DNA of 64,000 nucleotides, from the NCBI GenBank assembly GCA_036346355.1, contig CM070576.1:12693558-12757557 (forward strand), read 5' to 3'. A program made the translations under genes and the position numbers. Source of the stretch: Rhipidocladum racemiflorum. Lineage: Eukaryota > Streptophyta > Magnoliopsida > Poales > Poaceae. The stretch's first letter is position 1, and the number at the start of each line of letters is the position of its first letter. Shown one piece after another: positions 23,301-34,193 of the stretch. Below the pieces are notes generated by a model that saw only the letters and a list, made by a program, of their open reading frames with translations, was not told the DNA's origin and searched no databases.

Positions 23301-24845
23301 ATCTCTAACGGCGGTAGCTTGAAATTCCACTTTTCTTCCACACGGGCTCTCAACTGAGATAATCCTTCGACCACAATCCAATACGGCCTTGTGCTTGGAT
23401 AACCAATCCATTCCCAAAATAACATCTAGGTTCTGGGTTTCCAAAATAATAAGGTTCGCTAGGAACTCTATCCCATCTATTAATATTCTCACCCCAGAAC
23501 ATCCTACTTTCGTTCGGAGTTCGGAACCAGGGGTTTGAACTACAAGTATGCATTTAAGTCTTGCAATCTCCAAATCATTTTTAGCAGCAAAGCCTTGAGA
23601 AACAAACGAATGCGAAGCTCCAGAATCAAACAAAACTGTTGCAGGTACTGAGTTGACAAGTAACTTACCCAGTACGACGTCCGTGGCATTCTGAAGTGCA
23701 TCTGCGGTGACGTGGTTGACTCGGCCTCTCACCACGGTCTGGGGTGCTGCTCCTGGCTGTGCTGTCCCGCGGTTTGCTCCTGGTGCTGGCGTCCTGGCTG
23801 GTGTGGATCCCAGATTGAAGCGGACTGGGGTCACTCCTGCTGTCTTCTTAGGACAACTGTTGGCAAAGTGTCCTGGCTCGTTGCAGTTGTAGCAGCATCT
23901 CACTGTCCCCTGTTGATTGCCTGAAGTGGCGTTTCTGGCTGGAGCTGGGGTCTGATAGTTCTGATGGACGGTTCTTGGTGCTGGTGATGGTGTCCTTGTA
24001 GCATTCTGCGGCTGGAATCTGAAAAACTGATTTGGCGCAACCCTCAAACGTTGCTGCGCTCCCTGACGCGATCCCTGCTGCTGCATCCTACGCTTCCTGT
24101 TCTCATCCAGTTCCTTGCGCTTGTCCTCGAGAATAAGCGCCTTATTCACCAACTCTTGGAAATCTGGAAAGGTGTGGGTGATCAGTCCCACCTGCAGTCC
24201 TGAGTTAAGTCCCTTCATGAAGCGAGACTGTCTGGCTTTATCTGTCGCTACGTCTTCAGGTGCGTAACGTGCAAGCTGTGTGAACTTGTTCAAGTATTCG
24301 GCCACCGGCTGATTACCTTGCTTCAGTGCTCTGAACTCCTCTTTCTTGAGGTCCATGATTCCTTCCGGCACGTGATACTGACGAAATGCAGCTGTAAACT
24401 CCTCCCAAGTGATGTCCTGTGGGTTCTCTTGCGTGGCACAGAAGTTTTCCCACCATTCGGCGGCTGTTCCTTCCAACTGATGAGAAGCGTAGAGTACCTT
24501 CTCATTTCCCATGCATTGAGCAATGTGTAGCTTCCTCTCAATTGACCTTAACCAGTCATCGGCTTCCAACGGGTTGGCATTCCCGGAGAAAGTGGGTGGA
24601 TGAGTCCTCATGAACTTTGACAGTCTTGTATTCTGGCGTTGCCCCTGATTGACTTGATTAGCGGTAGCTTGAGCAGTGACGTGCTGCATCTGTTGCATCA
24701 TAGCATGCATCAACTGAGTCTAAGCAGCAAGAAAAGCTCCGAAATTCTGCATATCAACTGGCGGTGCTAGTGCTCCATCATTGGGGTTCCCATCTGGGCG
24801 AGAACCACTTCCATTGCCTCCAAGGTTTCTGCGGGTGTTCACCAT
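20388..24845 (-). pseudogene. Element B gag-pol polyprotein with two premature TAG codons
   Basis: One frame runs 1486 codons from ATG 24843-24845, interrupted only by TAG at 24720-24722 (residue 42) and at 20829-20831. Order with approximate residues: gag; zinc knuckle CCYNCNEPGHFANSC (305-320); aspartic protease DSGASHSF (about 407); RT from EYPDVFPEDLPGMPPDRDIEF-type entry (540) with FIDDILVYS in the catalytic block (about 717); RNase H DASRQGLGCVL (868); integrase His/Cys finger (1090-1120); integrase core with D in GMDFITG, D in SDRGTQF and E in TERVNQ; then a chromodomain with SEATWEREEDL (1445-1482). That order is diagnostic of chromoviruses. The TAG at 20388 may also be premature, because element D reads on at that point. 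Catalytic residues look intact, so decay is recent. Confidence 0.93.
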
Positions 24846-25106
24846 CTGTCGATTGCTCCAAGGTTTTAGAGATGAGAGGGAATAAGAATAGACAAGTAAT
24901 AGGAAAACTTATGCGGGGGAAAAGTGTAACTCAAAATCCAACTTTATTAATAATAATAAATACTTGGTATGGTTGCTTACAACGCCTAAAGGCCTTGCAA
25001 CACATACTGCACACTCAGCAAACAATGAAAATCCAAATCGACTCTAAGGATGACTCTTATTCTATAACGCGACTCGACGAAGGAGTCTCAACTTCAAAAC
25101 CTACGC

Positions 25107-25901
25107 TCACTCGTCGAGAAAACCTCCACTGCCTCCTCGGGGCGGGTGCGACGGCATAGGCGCGAAACAATCGCCATGCCCTGCAACTGCGGCTGTGGTT
25201 GACGACGAGGCGTCCTCCTGCAGCTCGATCTGGCGTGGCTGTGGGCGCTGGTGCAGGTGGCGCCTCTTACGGTTCTTCCTGCAGGTGCAGGCGTCCAACT
25301 CCAACACTGGATCGGGACCCTGTCCGTACAGTGCGGTCTCCAGCTCTGCAATCCTTTCCGCAGCATAGGCAACATACTCACGGGCATTCTGCAAGTGCTA
25401 CTTCTCTTCCTCAACCTGCTCGTGAGCCTTCTTCAACTCCTGCACGGTGTCTTCGATCAGACCCTCCTGAGCGGCGACGAATCTGGCTAAGTGAGTGACG
25501 GTAGCATCCTCATCCTCTATCGGCTTCCGCTGAACTCTGCTGTCTCGGCGTGGGTGGTGATGGAACACTGTGCCTTCCAGCTCCCTGGAGTATGTGCGAG
25601 AGATCAGCTGCATTGCTCGACGCGACACCTCCTGAATTCCAATCTGAAAGGTAGACCTTCTGGCGGTGAAGTGGAAAGGGCGACTGAACTTTGTCTTCTC
25701 TCGGGCATACACCGTGATCCGGACGTCCCATCCAATGACCAGTCCTGCCTGCACGAGTGTAGTCCCTCGGTAGAGCGGCCTCTCAAAACCTCCAAGAAAC
25801 TGAAGCATACGCCACAACTCGGCAGCATAGCCTCCTTCACGCTCGGCGTAGTTGTTCTTCATCATCATCTGCCAAAAGACGCTCGCGTAAGAACGCAGCA
25901 C
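25107..25901 (-). pseudogene. ORF0: extra ORF upstream of gag in element B
   Basis: A 265-codon frame on the same strand as gag ends about 260 bases before it and is interrupted by one TAG (25398-25400). It begins at GTG (25899-25901). Element D keeps an ATG followed by Phe-Arg-Thr at the equivalent place (42691-42712), so the B start codon probably mutated from ATG; the first ATG now is codon 12 (MMMKNNYAEREGG). The product would be hydrophilic, with a Gln/Glu-rich helical segment (QELKKAHEQVEEEK) that could form a coiled coil and a basic C-terminal stretch. It has no gag, protease or envelope motif that I recognise. From memory, some rice gypsy families have an extra ORF in this position; I cannot check homology. 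Confidence 0.6.
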
Positions 25902-26062
25902 TTTAAAATCAATGTGGGAGACGAAAAGAACTCAGCAAGGGTATGAACAAGAGAGAAAGGGGTAAGTCGAGAATTCATTCATTATATTGACAAATTTTAT
26001 ATTTAGAAAATAAGTTTTATCCTCACTACGATCATTCTAACTATGGGTGAGCCTACAGTCAG
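25902..26062 (-). other. Element B leader between primer-binding site and ORF0
   Basis: This untranslated stretch is matched by 42713-42922 in element D, including the shared ATTTAGAAAATAA-like segment. An in-frame TGA lies about 35 bases upstream of the ORF0 GTG, so ORF0 does not extend further. Confidence 0.6.
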
Positions 26063-26065
26063 TAT

Positions 26066-26080
26066 GGCTATGATACCACC
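26066..26080 (-). other. Primer-binding site of element B
   Basis: The minus strand reads GGTGGTATCATAGCC directly after the 5' LTR end. This matches the initiator tRNA-Met complement TGGTATCAGAGCC with one substitution. Element D has the unmutated version at the same position. Confidence 0.88.
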
Positions 26081-26367
26081 TCTGTCGGGACCCGAATTTG
26101 CAAATCCGGACCCTCTGTGTATTTAGCACTAGTCCAGGAACGCGCTAGTGCACACAGTCTTAACATCGGTAAATATCACAATCATACCACACGATACTAC
26201 TAAAGTACTTTAATTAAATAATCAAACTGGTTGCTCGACCTTATGGTCAAGTACAAATATACGCCACGCAGGGCGAAACTTATTAAGAGAGAAATAATAG
26301 CAGCGGAAAATAAGATAACTTCGTGGCGCCATCCAGTATACCACAGGAAACTGACTGGGCTCGCTTC

Positions 26368-26426
26368 CTAGTTAGACGGATCTTCTGGGAGCTCCTCCTC
26401 CAAAGCTGGTGTAGACTCCTCTTCAA
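26368..26426 (-). other. Terminal micro-exon of LTR ORF, B 5' LTR (59 nt with stop)
   Basis: The minus strand shows ACACCAG immediately before the block, a plausible acceptor. The block continues the phase set by the upstream 81-nt micro-exon (27623-27703). It encodes 19 mostly acidic residues (EEES, LEEELPED) and ends at TAG 26368-26370. The D LTRs have a block of identical length, phase and stop position (38606-38664, 43229-43287) though the sequence has diverged. Splicing is inferred. Confidence 0.5.
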
Positions 26427-27622
26427 CTGGTGTTGTATTGTGGCAAGGGTGAGTTACTTGGTACTCAACAAGTCATGCACAGAATGCAAACTAATATACT
26501 ACATGCATGGCTTAGTACATAGGAATAGCTCAGGGTATATTTGCATTAAACAGCATTTGACAAGTAGCATAAGTAGATTCGAAAGCAATAGAAACAAGTA
26601 TAAGATCAATAACTTTTCCAGTAGTTTAATAAACATCTTTTCCACTCCTAATCCACATTTCCACCAACATCATTATTTAACCAAACCCAACCTTTCAAGT
26701 CCAAGTTATTTTCAAGAAAGTCTAACCCTTGACTGTAATTCCCGAGCGATGTCCAATGCCGTGGACACGGCTATTCGAATAGATTTTACACTCTGCAGAG
26801 GTTATGCACTTTACCCACAAGATACAGTCAAACACCACAAAGGCGAGTGTCCGTAACAAAGCCTTTCGGAAACCTCTAACAGCACAAGTGGTCCTCCCCG
26901 GTTGTTGCACACTAACCCTTCCCTTAGCTAAGGCGAAGTTTAGGCCAATCAACCGTTAGATGGGTACCTGGCCGCAGCCCCGGTACGCTCCCCCGTACAA
27001 CTACACAAAGGGTGTAGTTGACATCTTGAGGTCCCACAAGTACGTTATTAGCAACTTATTCAACTAGGTCCGTCCCATAACAGACATGTGGTTGCACGTT
27101 TGACCTAGTTCAAAGGCTTGCAAGGTTAAGTCATTAGGGTGACCAGGGCAAGACTACCCGAAGAACCAAACCAACATTCCCGGTGCCACAACTGGCCCAC
27201 CCGATCATTCTTGCCACATGCCCCGGTCAAAAGCTATTTATCAAACCCCCAGTTGATTACCATGCACCACGTGCCATCAACATCACATGATAACTTTCCA
27301 AAACAGGTTCAATATATCATTAAGTCGATATTAACATTTGATTGTTCAAAATCATGTCATGAGCACGTAACAGGTCTAAGCAGTATACTACGACAGTCTA
27401 ACTCCCATGTTGGCAATTTAATAATGTCCAACTAGTAAACCACAACTAGGGTGACAAGGGTCAGGGCACATATATATAATTAATCAAGGTGTCATACAAT
27501 AAATTGGCATTTATCTAATTACCTATAATTAAGTAAAGCATTTTCTAATTTAAACTAGCATGAAATAATTTAAATCAAAACAAGTTTCAAATTGGGATCA
27601 ACATGGTCAAAGCACAACTTGC

Positions 27623-27703
27623 CTTCAAAAAGTACTTGTTCTTGGTCCTGAGCTGGCTCCTGGGTCAACACCTCTCCTTCGAATCCTTCTAGCACTTCAA
27701 CGT
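27623..27703 (-). other. Conserved LTR micro-exon, B 5' LTR copy (81 nt)
   Basis: On the minus strand the block lies between TACGAGTAG and the donor AAG/GCAAGT. The open phase 1-1 frame gives an acidic peptide with DVEVLEGFEGEV and QVLFEG. It differs from the 3' LTR copy by a few bases, none of which closes the frame. About 1.2 kb separate it from the terminal block at 26368-26426, the presumed intron. Confidence 0.5.
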
Positions 27704-28410
27704 CTACTCGTAACGCGTGCAAATAGCAACAAATGAATAAAACAGTAGACAAAAAGTGTCCAAACATCCAAATAAAGTTCATAAACAGAGAGAACAAAAT
27801 TTTATGAATTTTTAGAAACTGGAATCTTCAAATTCGATGTTCAAATGCAAAAGATACAAGCATTTAGAGTTTAAATAATCAATTAAATAATATTACAGAG
27901 AAAAAATTTAGTCCAAAAATTAAATAAAATTCATCATTAGGTAGATCTTAATTTTATACAAATTTAGAAATTTGAATCACTCAAATCGGAGTTAAAATGC
28001 AAAAGTTATAAGCGTTTGAAGTTTGAATCAAATTCTGAAATCAATATTTTGAATTAATAAATCATTTTCTTTTTCGGAAATTCAATTAATGCGTCAGCAT
28101 GACACGTGGACCAATCAGGAGCTGCCATGTCGCCTCGGGTCCATGGACCCGGCGCACGGGCACAGCTCGGTCCACCGTGAACTCGGTCCACGGCTCGTGT
28201 CGCTGACAGGTGGGCCATGCCGGTGACGTCAGCACACGGCTCAGCCGCGTGGGCTGACAGGTGGGCCCCACCATGACGTCAGCGTGACGTGATGGTGCAC
28301 TTGGCTGGGACGCTGACAGCTGGGCCCCACTGACACGCGGGCCCCGCGTGTCAGAGACACGCTCCACGCGCAGGCGCTGACCGGCCGATCGCGACTTGCC
28401 GCCTCCGGCC

Positions 28411-29274
28411 ACGTGGCGTGATCTTGGCCGTTGATTTGAAAATCAACGGCCCGGTCGGATCTGGTGAACGCGTTGGAAAACAACTCACGGATTCGGACCG
28501 TTCGATCTTGATCGGACGGTCAAGATCCAATCTAGCGCAAACAACACGGCTAACCCTAACCGTTCGATCTAAATCTAACAGCTGAGATCTATCCTAGCAC
28601 GGTGCAGTCCTAGCTACGTGGCATGATCTGAACCGTTGGATCTAGATCCAACGGTTGGAATCAGATCTAGAGATCACAACGTGGAAAATACCTCCGGGCG
28701 ACGTGGCGCAATCTCTGTCGTGCGATGAGGATCCGACGGCTGAAAAGCTTCGAGGCCACGGCGATGTCCACGGCGGAGCTTGTTGGCCGGAGACGGAGAC
28801 AACGACGATGGCGATGGCGTTGCGGGCGTGCTCCGGTGAAGTGGAAGGTCCCCTCCGACGCGGTTGGCTCTTGCGGTTCCGGATCTGACCTCAACGGCGG
28901 CGGAAACAACGGAAAACCGCGGCGGAACACACAATCAACTCCGGCGAGCGATTGCGGCGCAACCACGGCGGCTCGGGTGACGTTGTCTAGGGCTACGAGT
29001 GCGCATGGAAGTCGGCGTCGCGACACGGGTGGCGGCGCATTAAATACTCCCTCGACGTCCGTGAAACGCGTGGAAAACGAGGGCCCACGCACGGGCGGCG
29101 GCGGAGTCCGGCGGCGACACAGATAGGGCAACGTGGCTCAACGTGAGCCGTTGGATCAAAATCCAACGGTCACGTGAGTTGGACTCGGGTCCGACTCAGT
29201 GAGCTGACTGGCTCGGTCAGGCTTGGGTCCGGGTGACGTGGCGCAATCGTGACCGTTGGATCGAGATCCAACGA
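28411..29274 (-). promoter_or_regulatory. Array of five ACGTGGC-plus-palindrome modules (B 5' LTR)
   Basis: The five modules recur at 28411, 28616, 28701, 29131 and 29236, each again with exactly ten bases between ACGTGGC and the palindrome arm. Single changes have damaged module 3 (TCGTG for CCGTG) and the outer arm of module 5 (ACGA for ACGG). Module 4 is restored to ACGG where the 3' LTR copy reads ACAG. Both LTRs therefore keep the architecture. Confidence 0.6.
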
Positions 29275-30141
29275 TCACGCGGTTAGGGTTCGGGTCTGGC
29301 TCGGGTCGGACTCGAGTCTGACTCGGGTTCGGGCTCGGTCGGTTGAACAGTAAAAACCCACTTGCATTTTCTAGCGATTAAATAATCCAATAAATTCTCA
29401 GAAATTCATTAAATTCATTAAAATAGCAAAAGACTCAGAAAAATTCCAGAAAAAATTTGGAAAATATTTTGGGGCATTTTGGACTCAAATAAAATATTTC
29501 CACCAAAATTTTATTTGCAAAGTTAAATTCTTTAATTATTTCAAAAGGGAATAAATTCCAAATAAATCTAAATAAATTCCTGAAAATTCCAAAAATTCAC
29601 CAAAGTGCCAAATCACACATGAATTTAAGAAAAGCAAAATTTTGGGGTGTTACATGCATGTTAAGAATCGAATCATAGGTGCATTGCATTGCATGGGTAA
29701 GTAGAAAATGGAAATGCCTATGTTGTTCCTTTGTGTAGAAAGAAATGCGAAGTAAAGGAAAGGATAAGTAAATGGTTACCAAGATGTTTATACTCTTGCA
29801 CAAGTATTCTTCAATGTTATAACTTAATTCAGTTATTAGTTTGGGTGTTATAGGTTTTGAGATGGTGCACTTGTTGAGTCTTCGAACTCATGCTTGTTAT
29901 GATTACACTGCCCTGCATCGCCGATGTTAATTGATGACCATTGAGTTGAGGGATTTGTACAGGTTAAGAACGGATTGAGTCGTGGACTCATTCAAAGACG
30001 TCTAAAGTGGTAAGTGTAATAATTGAGTATGTATTGAGATATGTCATGAGGTATGCCTGTTGCTCGCTTGCGTTTTCTGATGTGTTATTATTTGTGGGTG
30101 TAACATTCAGGGCACTTGCGGTGCCGGGGTGTTACAACTAT

Positions 30142-30636
30142 TAAGTCATTAATAAAAATAATTTGCATATTCATAAAAATAACAATATTGTTTTTAATTG
30201 CCCTATCCATATACTATAATAAATTGCCATTACGCGACATACTCCAACCACTTAAAACAAATTTAATATATTACAACATCCCAATGCTCTTAACAACATC
30301 CTCAAACAACAAATCATATATCTTCTCAATTGAATACTGTACTAGCATTACAGGAACACAATTACATACTTCGAATTATTTCAATAGTTCGTAATAGCAA
30401 ACATAATAATTCTAGTCAATTATCATGTTAGGGTAGACCACCCTCACAATTAAATTGCTCTACTGACCTTATATTAGAATGTCTTTGAACAACCCCAACT
30501 TCCTATAACCATAACATTAGTTTACATCATCTCAATGTTTAACTACACATCACAGTTTAAAGTTTTAAACCTTAACAAAGACCGCCTACCCATTAATGAA
30601 AGGAGTGTGCTGCCTCATTTTACAATAAGGTAACAG
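30142..30636. other. AT-rich flank between LTR K and LTR D2
   Basis: No gene, terminal repeat or RNA feature is seen. It is the right-hand counterpart of 15229-15574 around the K insertion. Confidence 0.5.
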
Positions 30637-33324
30637 TGTAACATCCCAAAATTTGTTTTTAATATATTTAGTGTGTTTCTGGGATTATTTGGAATTTTCC
30701 AGAATTTATTTGGAATCTTCGAAGTTAATTTGAATTCGAGTCCTATTGAACTAATTGCATTAAATAAAGATCATGCATTTTTGCATAAGCACAAAATCTA
30801 AAATTTTGTTTATAATAAAGATAATTGGTAGATGAGAGTGTTTCTTTCAAATATTTTCAAAAACATGTTATATAAATTAAGTTGTTGATTTTACAAAAAT
30901 CTCTAAAGGTGTCTGATTCACTAAAAGAATTTTTGTGAAAAATCTATACGTCAAAAAATTACGAAACCAACTTTGTTAAGTTCTAAATAATTCCTAGTAT
31001 TTTAGAGGAATTTTTCACGATCTTTACAACCTTTCTGCTATTTCATCCCAACCGCATTTTGTTTCAGTCTTATCTAAATTCGTGAATGCCTGAACGTCAT
31101 GGATGTCATTTCCATTGAAAACACCGTGATTCACTTCACACGCACATAAATTCTTTTAGCTGTTTCTCCATTCGTTTCTTAATTCACGTCAAAACCATCC
31201 AAACGTTTCCATTTAACTAGCAACGTTTCCATTTAACTAGCACCGTTTCCATTTCTTGCAACGCATGAACGTTTCCTCTCTAGCTGTTGCATGCATGTAT
31301 GTACACAAGGAGGACGTTTCCTCTTCCAGCCGTGTCCATTTATTAGCAAGTTTCCATTTTCTAAGCAATGCATGAAGCTTTCCCTCTTCCAGCCGTTCCA
31401 TGCGCAGTTAGTTTTCCCTTCTTCCATTTCATTTTCTCCTCCTACCTTCTGCTGATTTCGTCTCCAAACAACCGGTTTGGCCGACTGCCGCCTGGCCGCT
31501 ACTGCCGTTGACTGGATCGCGCGCCACCTCCTGCCAACGCCAATGAACTCTCTGGCCTCACCTTCTCCTGCGCCGATAGTCTGCGCCGCTGCCTGCCGCT
31601 GATCGGTACTCTTTTCCTTTTCTCTCTTGCGCCGCTCTATTTTTTATCAATCAGATGATTCCGCCCGTGCGTATTCGTGCATATACGTGCGTGTATACTT
31701 GCAGATTTGTCAGGTTTGGATATATATGTTAGGCTTGTATACGTATGTATATATATATATCAGGACGCATGCTATTAGGCTGAGTTTAGGACGAACAAGT
31801 GTATATATATATACTAATTTCCATTGCCCTCACATGTGTGTATATGTATACATTAGGAAGCATGCGTATATACATAAGGACCGAATGCATGTATGTGTAT
31901 ATATATTAGTATGTGCACGTATATACTAGGCTCATGCATGAATTTAGAACAGTCGCAGCATGTATACGTGTATATATATACTGTATGTGGTATATATATA
32001 TACATGTGGATATATTCAGTTGAATCCGCCTGTATATATTCGGTCGATTCGCAAGTATGATTTTCCATATGTATGTATACCTATATTATTAGGATGATTT
32101 GCATATATATATTAGGTTGCACGTGTATACATATATATATACATTAAGATGTGCATAAGTATATGTATGTATTCGGCGGAATACATGTAGAAATATTCGG
32201 ATGATCCGCATGTATATATCGGGACGATATGCGTGTACACTACTAGAAAAATGGTCATCTATGACGTAATAAATACATCATGAAAACCCCCAGAAAGGTC
32301 ATTGTTGTATATCTGTGACGAATTTGTGACGAAACAACAACCGTCATGTATAGCGCGTCACATTTGTTACACGGTGATGAATTGTGTTATTTCGTCATAG
32401 AATAGGCAACATTCTATGACGAAACAGGTAACCCTCACTGAATAGGTATCTTCTCTAACGAGTGAAGTTCGTTACTGATATGTGCCATTTCATCACAAAT
32501 CACATACTCGGCCGTCCCATGTGACGTCACCGGCCAGCGTGTCCAATGACGTGGCATATTTAGTGACGAACAATTTCGTCATATATGAATGCCTCGCCAC
32601 GTCATCAGCCATGGTGTCAGGTGACGTGGCCTTTTCAGTGACGAATAATTTTGTCATAGATAGAAGCCAAGTGTACAACAATTTCGTCATTGAACATGTC
32701 TATGCCACATCATCGGCAGAGTGTCAGGTTGGGTGGCATGTTTAGTGACGAATAATTTCATCATAGGTAGAAGCCACGTGGACATCGATTTCGTCATTGA
32801 ACATGTCTATGCAACGTTATCGGCTAGGATGGCAGGTGATGTGGCATTTTACTAACGATGGACAGAATTACATTCACAGTGCATAGCCCATTCCCAGAAT
32901 AAAGTGAACACTTATGGCCCAATCCACAATTTTAACATTACAGATTACATTTAGCATATTCCCAATTCATCATCACATAATGACATTCAACACATTAGCA
33001 AGGGTACCAATGGGAACATATATATTATATTAATCATAGCAGCAGATATAAGATTAAGTGTTTGACCAATGCAGAGCAACATTGTGTCAGCACATCACAA
33101 GCAATCATCACAAAGTTTAACATTTTCATCTGAATTCACTTGAAGTTCTATGACTTCAACATCAACATCAAGTGGTTCTCCATGATGAACCCACTTAGTG
33201 TTTGTACTTGACATCCCATAAATATGAATGTGATCCTGCAAATGTATAGGAAACGAGAAAATGCAGTTGAAACCCGTATATATTCATAGATATAACCATG
33301 CCATTATTGCCATCATTTCATCGA

Positions 33325-33460
33325 GCTAATGTAGGATGGAAATGTATGCTCTATCCTTGTATTGCAATTTCGTTTCCCTGTTTGTGCATATTGCTAATGT
33401 AGGATGGAAATGTATGCTCTATCCTTGTATTGCAATTTCGTTTCCCTGTTTGTGCATATT
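33325..33460. repeat. 68-bp perfect tandem duplication inside the CACTA element
   Basis: The 68 bases from 33325 are repeated without change at 33393-33460, and four more matching bases follow. No sign of divergence suggests a recent duplication or an assembly artefact. Confidence 0.9.
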
Positions 33461-33555
33461 GCTACTAATTATTGTTTCTCCTGTATTATCCGTCTGCATG
33501 TAACATATTTGTGTACCTGCTTGCTGCAATCTTCATACTATTTTCGTTTTTAAAG

Positions 33556-33711
33556 GTAATGATTTCTGTAAAGGCTGAACCAGATGCACTGGTATCTCCA
33601 GCTGTTGATGGATTGCTTAGAGATCATAAAAGAATACCAGATGGTTTGGATGGTGAACCTGATCAGTCTCAACGAAGTGCTGATACTATAGGGCCAACAC
33701 GACTACTTAGA
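33556..33711 (+). pseudogene. Captured fragment resembling a KH-domain RNA-binding protein gene
   Basis: The plus-strand frame reads VKAEPDALVSPAVDGLLRDH followed by KRIPDGLDGEP and ends TRLL. This resembles, from family knowledge, the linker just before a KH domain in plant FLK/PEPPER-type nuclear RNA-binding proteins, where similar PAVDGLLRVHKR and TRLL words occur. The KH domain is absent, and the frame runs on only about 20 residues into unrelated sequence. The preceding TTTTTAAAG resembles an intron-exon border. It is a transduplicated exon inside a CACTA element, not a gene. The family assignment is from memory. Confidence 0.55.
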
Positions 33712-34193
33712 TTTAGTCTTTCAGTTAGTTTCAGTTTTCACTTTGTTTTCTTCAGTGAAGTGCAGTCTGAATAGAAATAGTAGTAGGTTTCAGACTTTCA
33801 GTAGAAGCTGTCCGAGTTAGTTCAGAGGAAGGTGTTCTAATGGAACACGATGTATTAATGTAAGCATGGCTTGTAATTGGTCACAAGGCTATAAATAAAG
33901 CACAATCTGACTGGTGGAAGCATTGCCAGGAAAAGCAATTGTCATTGTTTGTTCTGCAATCAAAAGTGTTGTTTTGCGACTTACTGTTCATCATCTGGGA
34001 AGTGGGTTCTTTGCTGGAACGTCAGGAGCAGTAGTTGATGTTTGAGTTTGCCAAATTGATTGCTAGTGTGTTCCTAGCTTGTTTCAACAGGGACAAGGTT
34101 AAGAGACATCCCGATTCCTATGTATGGTGGAACATTGCCAAATTGATTGCATTAGGTTGTACTACCCGTTGTGGCTCACCGGGATCTCGTGAT

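Larger units (their letters stand above)
18113..29654 (-). mobile_element. Ty3/gypsy chromovirus 'B', nearly complete, truncated 3' LTR
   Basis: In minus orientation the element has a 3.57-kb 5' LTR (26083-29654), a primer-binding site, an upstream ORF (ORF0), a single-frame gag-pol with chromodomain, a polypurine tract and a 3' LTR (18113-20320). The 3' LTR has lost the portion equivalent to 26083-27451. The loss joins LTR sequence directly to piece 2 of LTR K at 18112/18113, so no target duplication can be checked. The lineage is Tekay/Del-like on domain content. It is the most complete gypsy element in the window, but premature TAG codons make it non-autonomous as read. Confidence 0.92.
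26083..29654 (-). repeat. 5' LTR of element B (3572 bp)
   Basis: The minus strand runs from TGTAACACCCCAAAAT to TTCGGGTCCCGACA. From 5' to 3' it contains AT-rich U3, the five-module array, a GC-rich zone, a TGGTC-rich AT stretch, the 81-nt micro-exon and a 59-nt terminal exon-like block with a stop, then U5. The plus-strand end word TGTCGGGACCCGAA is shared with element D, showing common ancestry of the two families. Confidence 0.94.
15575..30136 (+). mobile_element. Solo LTR 'K', split into three pieces by later insertions
   Basis: Piece 1 (15575-15839) starts TGTAATATCGTGGG. Piece 2 (17981-18112) continues its C-rich leader-like sequence after the A-type solo LTR and its TSD. Piece 3 (29655-30136), after element B, ends GTGCCGGGGTGTTACA with the ACTCATGCTTG segment typical of the 3' part of A/H-type LTRs. 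The flanks ACTAC (15570-15574) and ACTAT (30137-30141) agree at four of five bases, a C/T change. Net length is about 880 bp, short for this class, so some sequence was probably lost with the truncated left end of B. No interior remains, hence a solo LTR. Confidence 0.65.

Noticed and set aside
31640..32230. TATATACG-rich stretch as a centromeric or telomeric satellite
   Set aside because: There is no regular unit, and the same tract sits at the same place in the D LTRs.
32482..32745. ORFs at the left end of the CACTA element as a transposase remnant
   Set aside because: They consist of subterminal repeats (TTCGTCA-type words). No transposase motif is visible.
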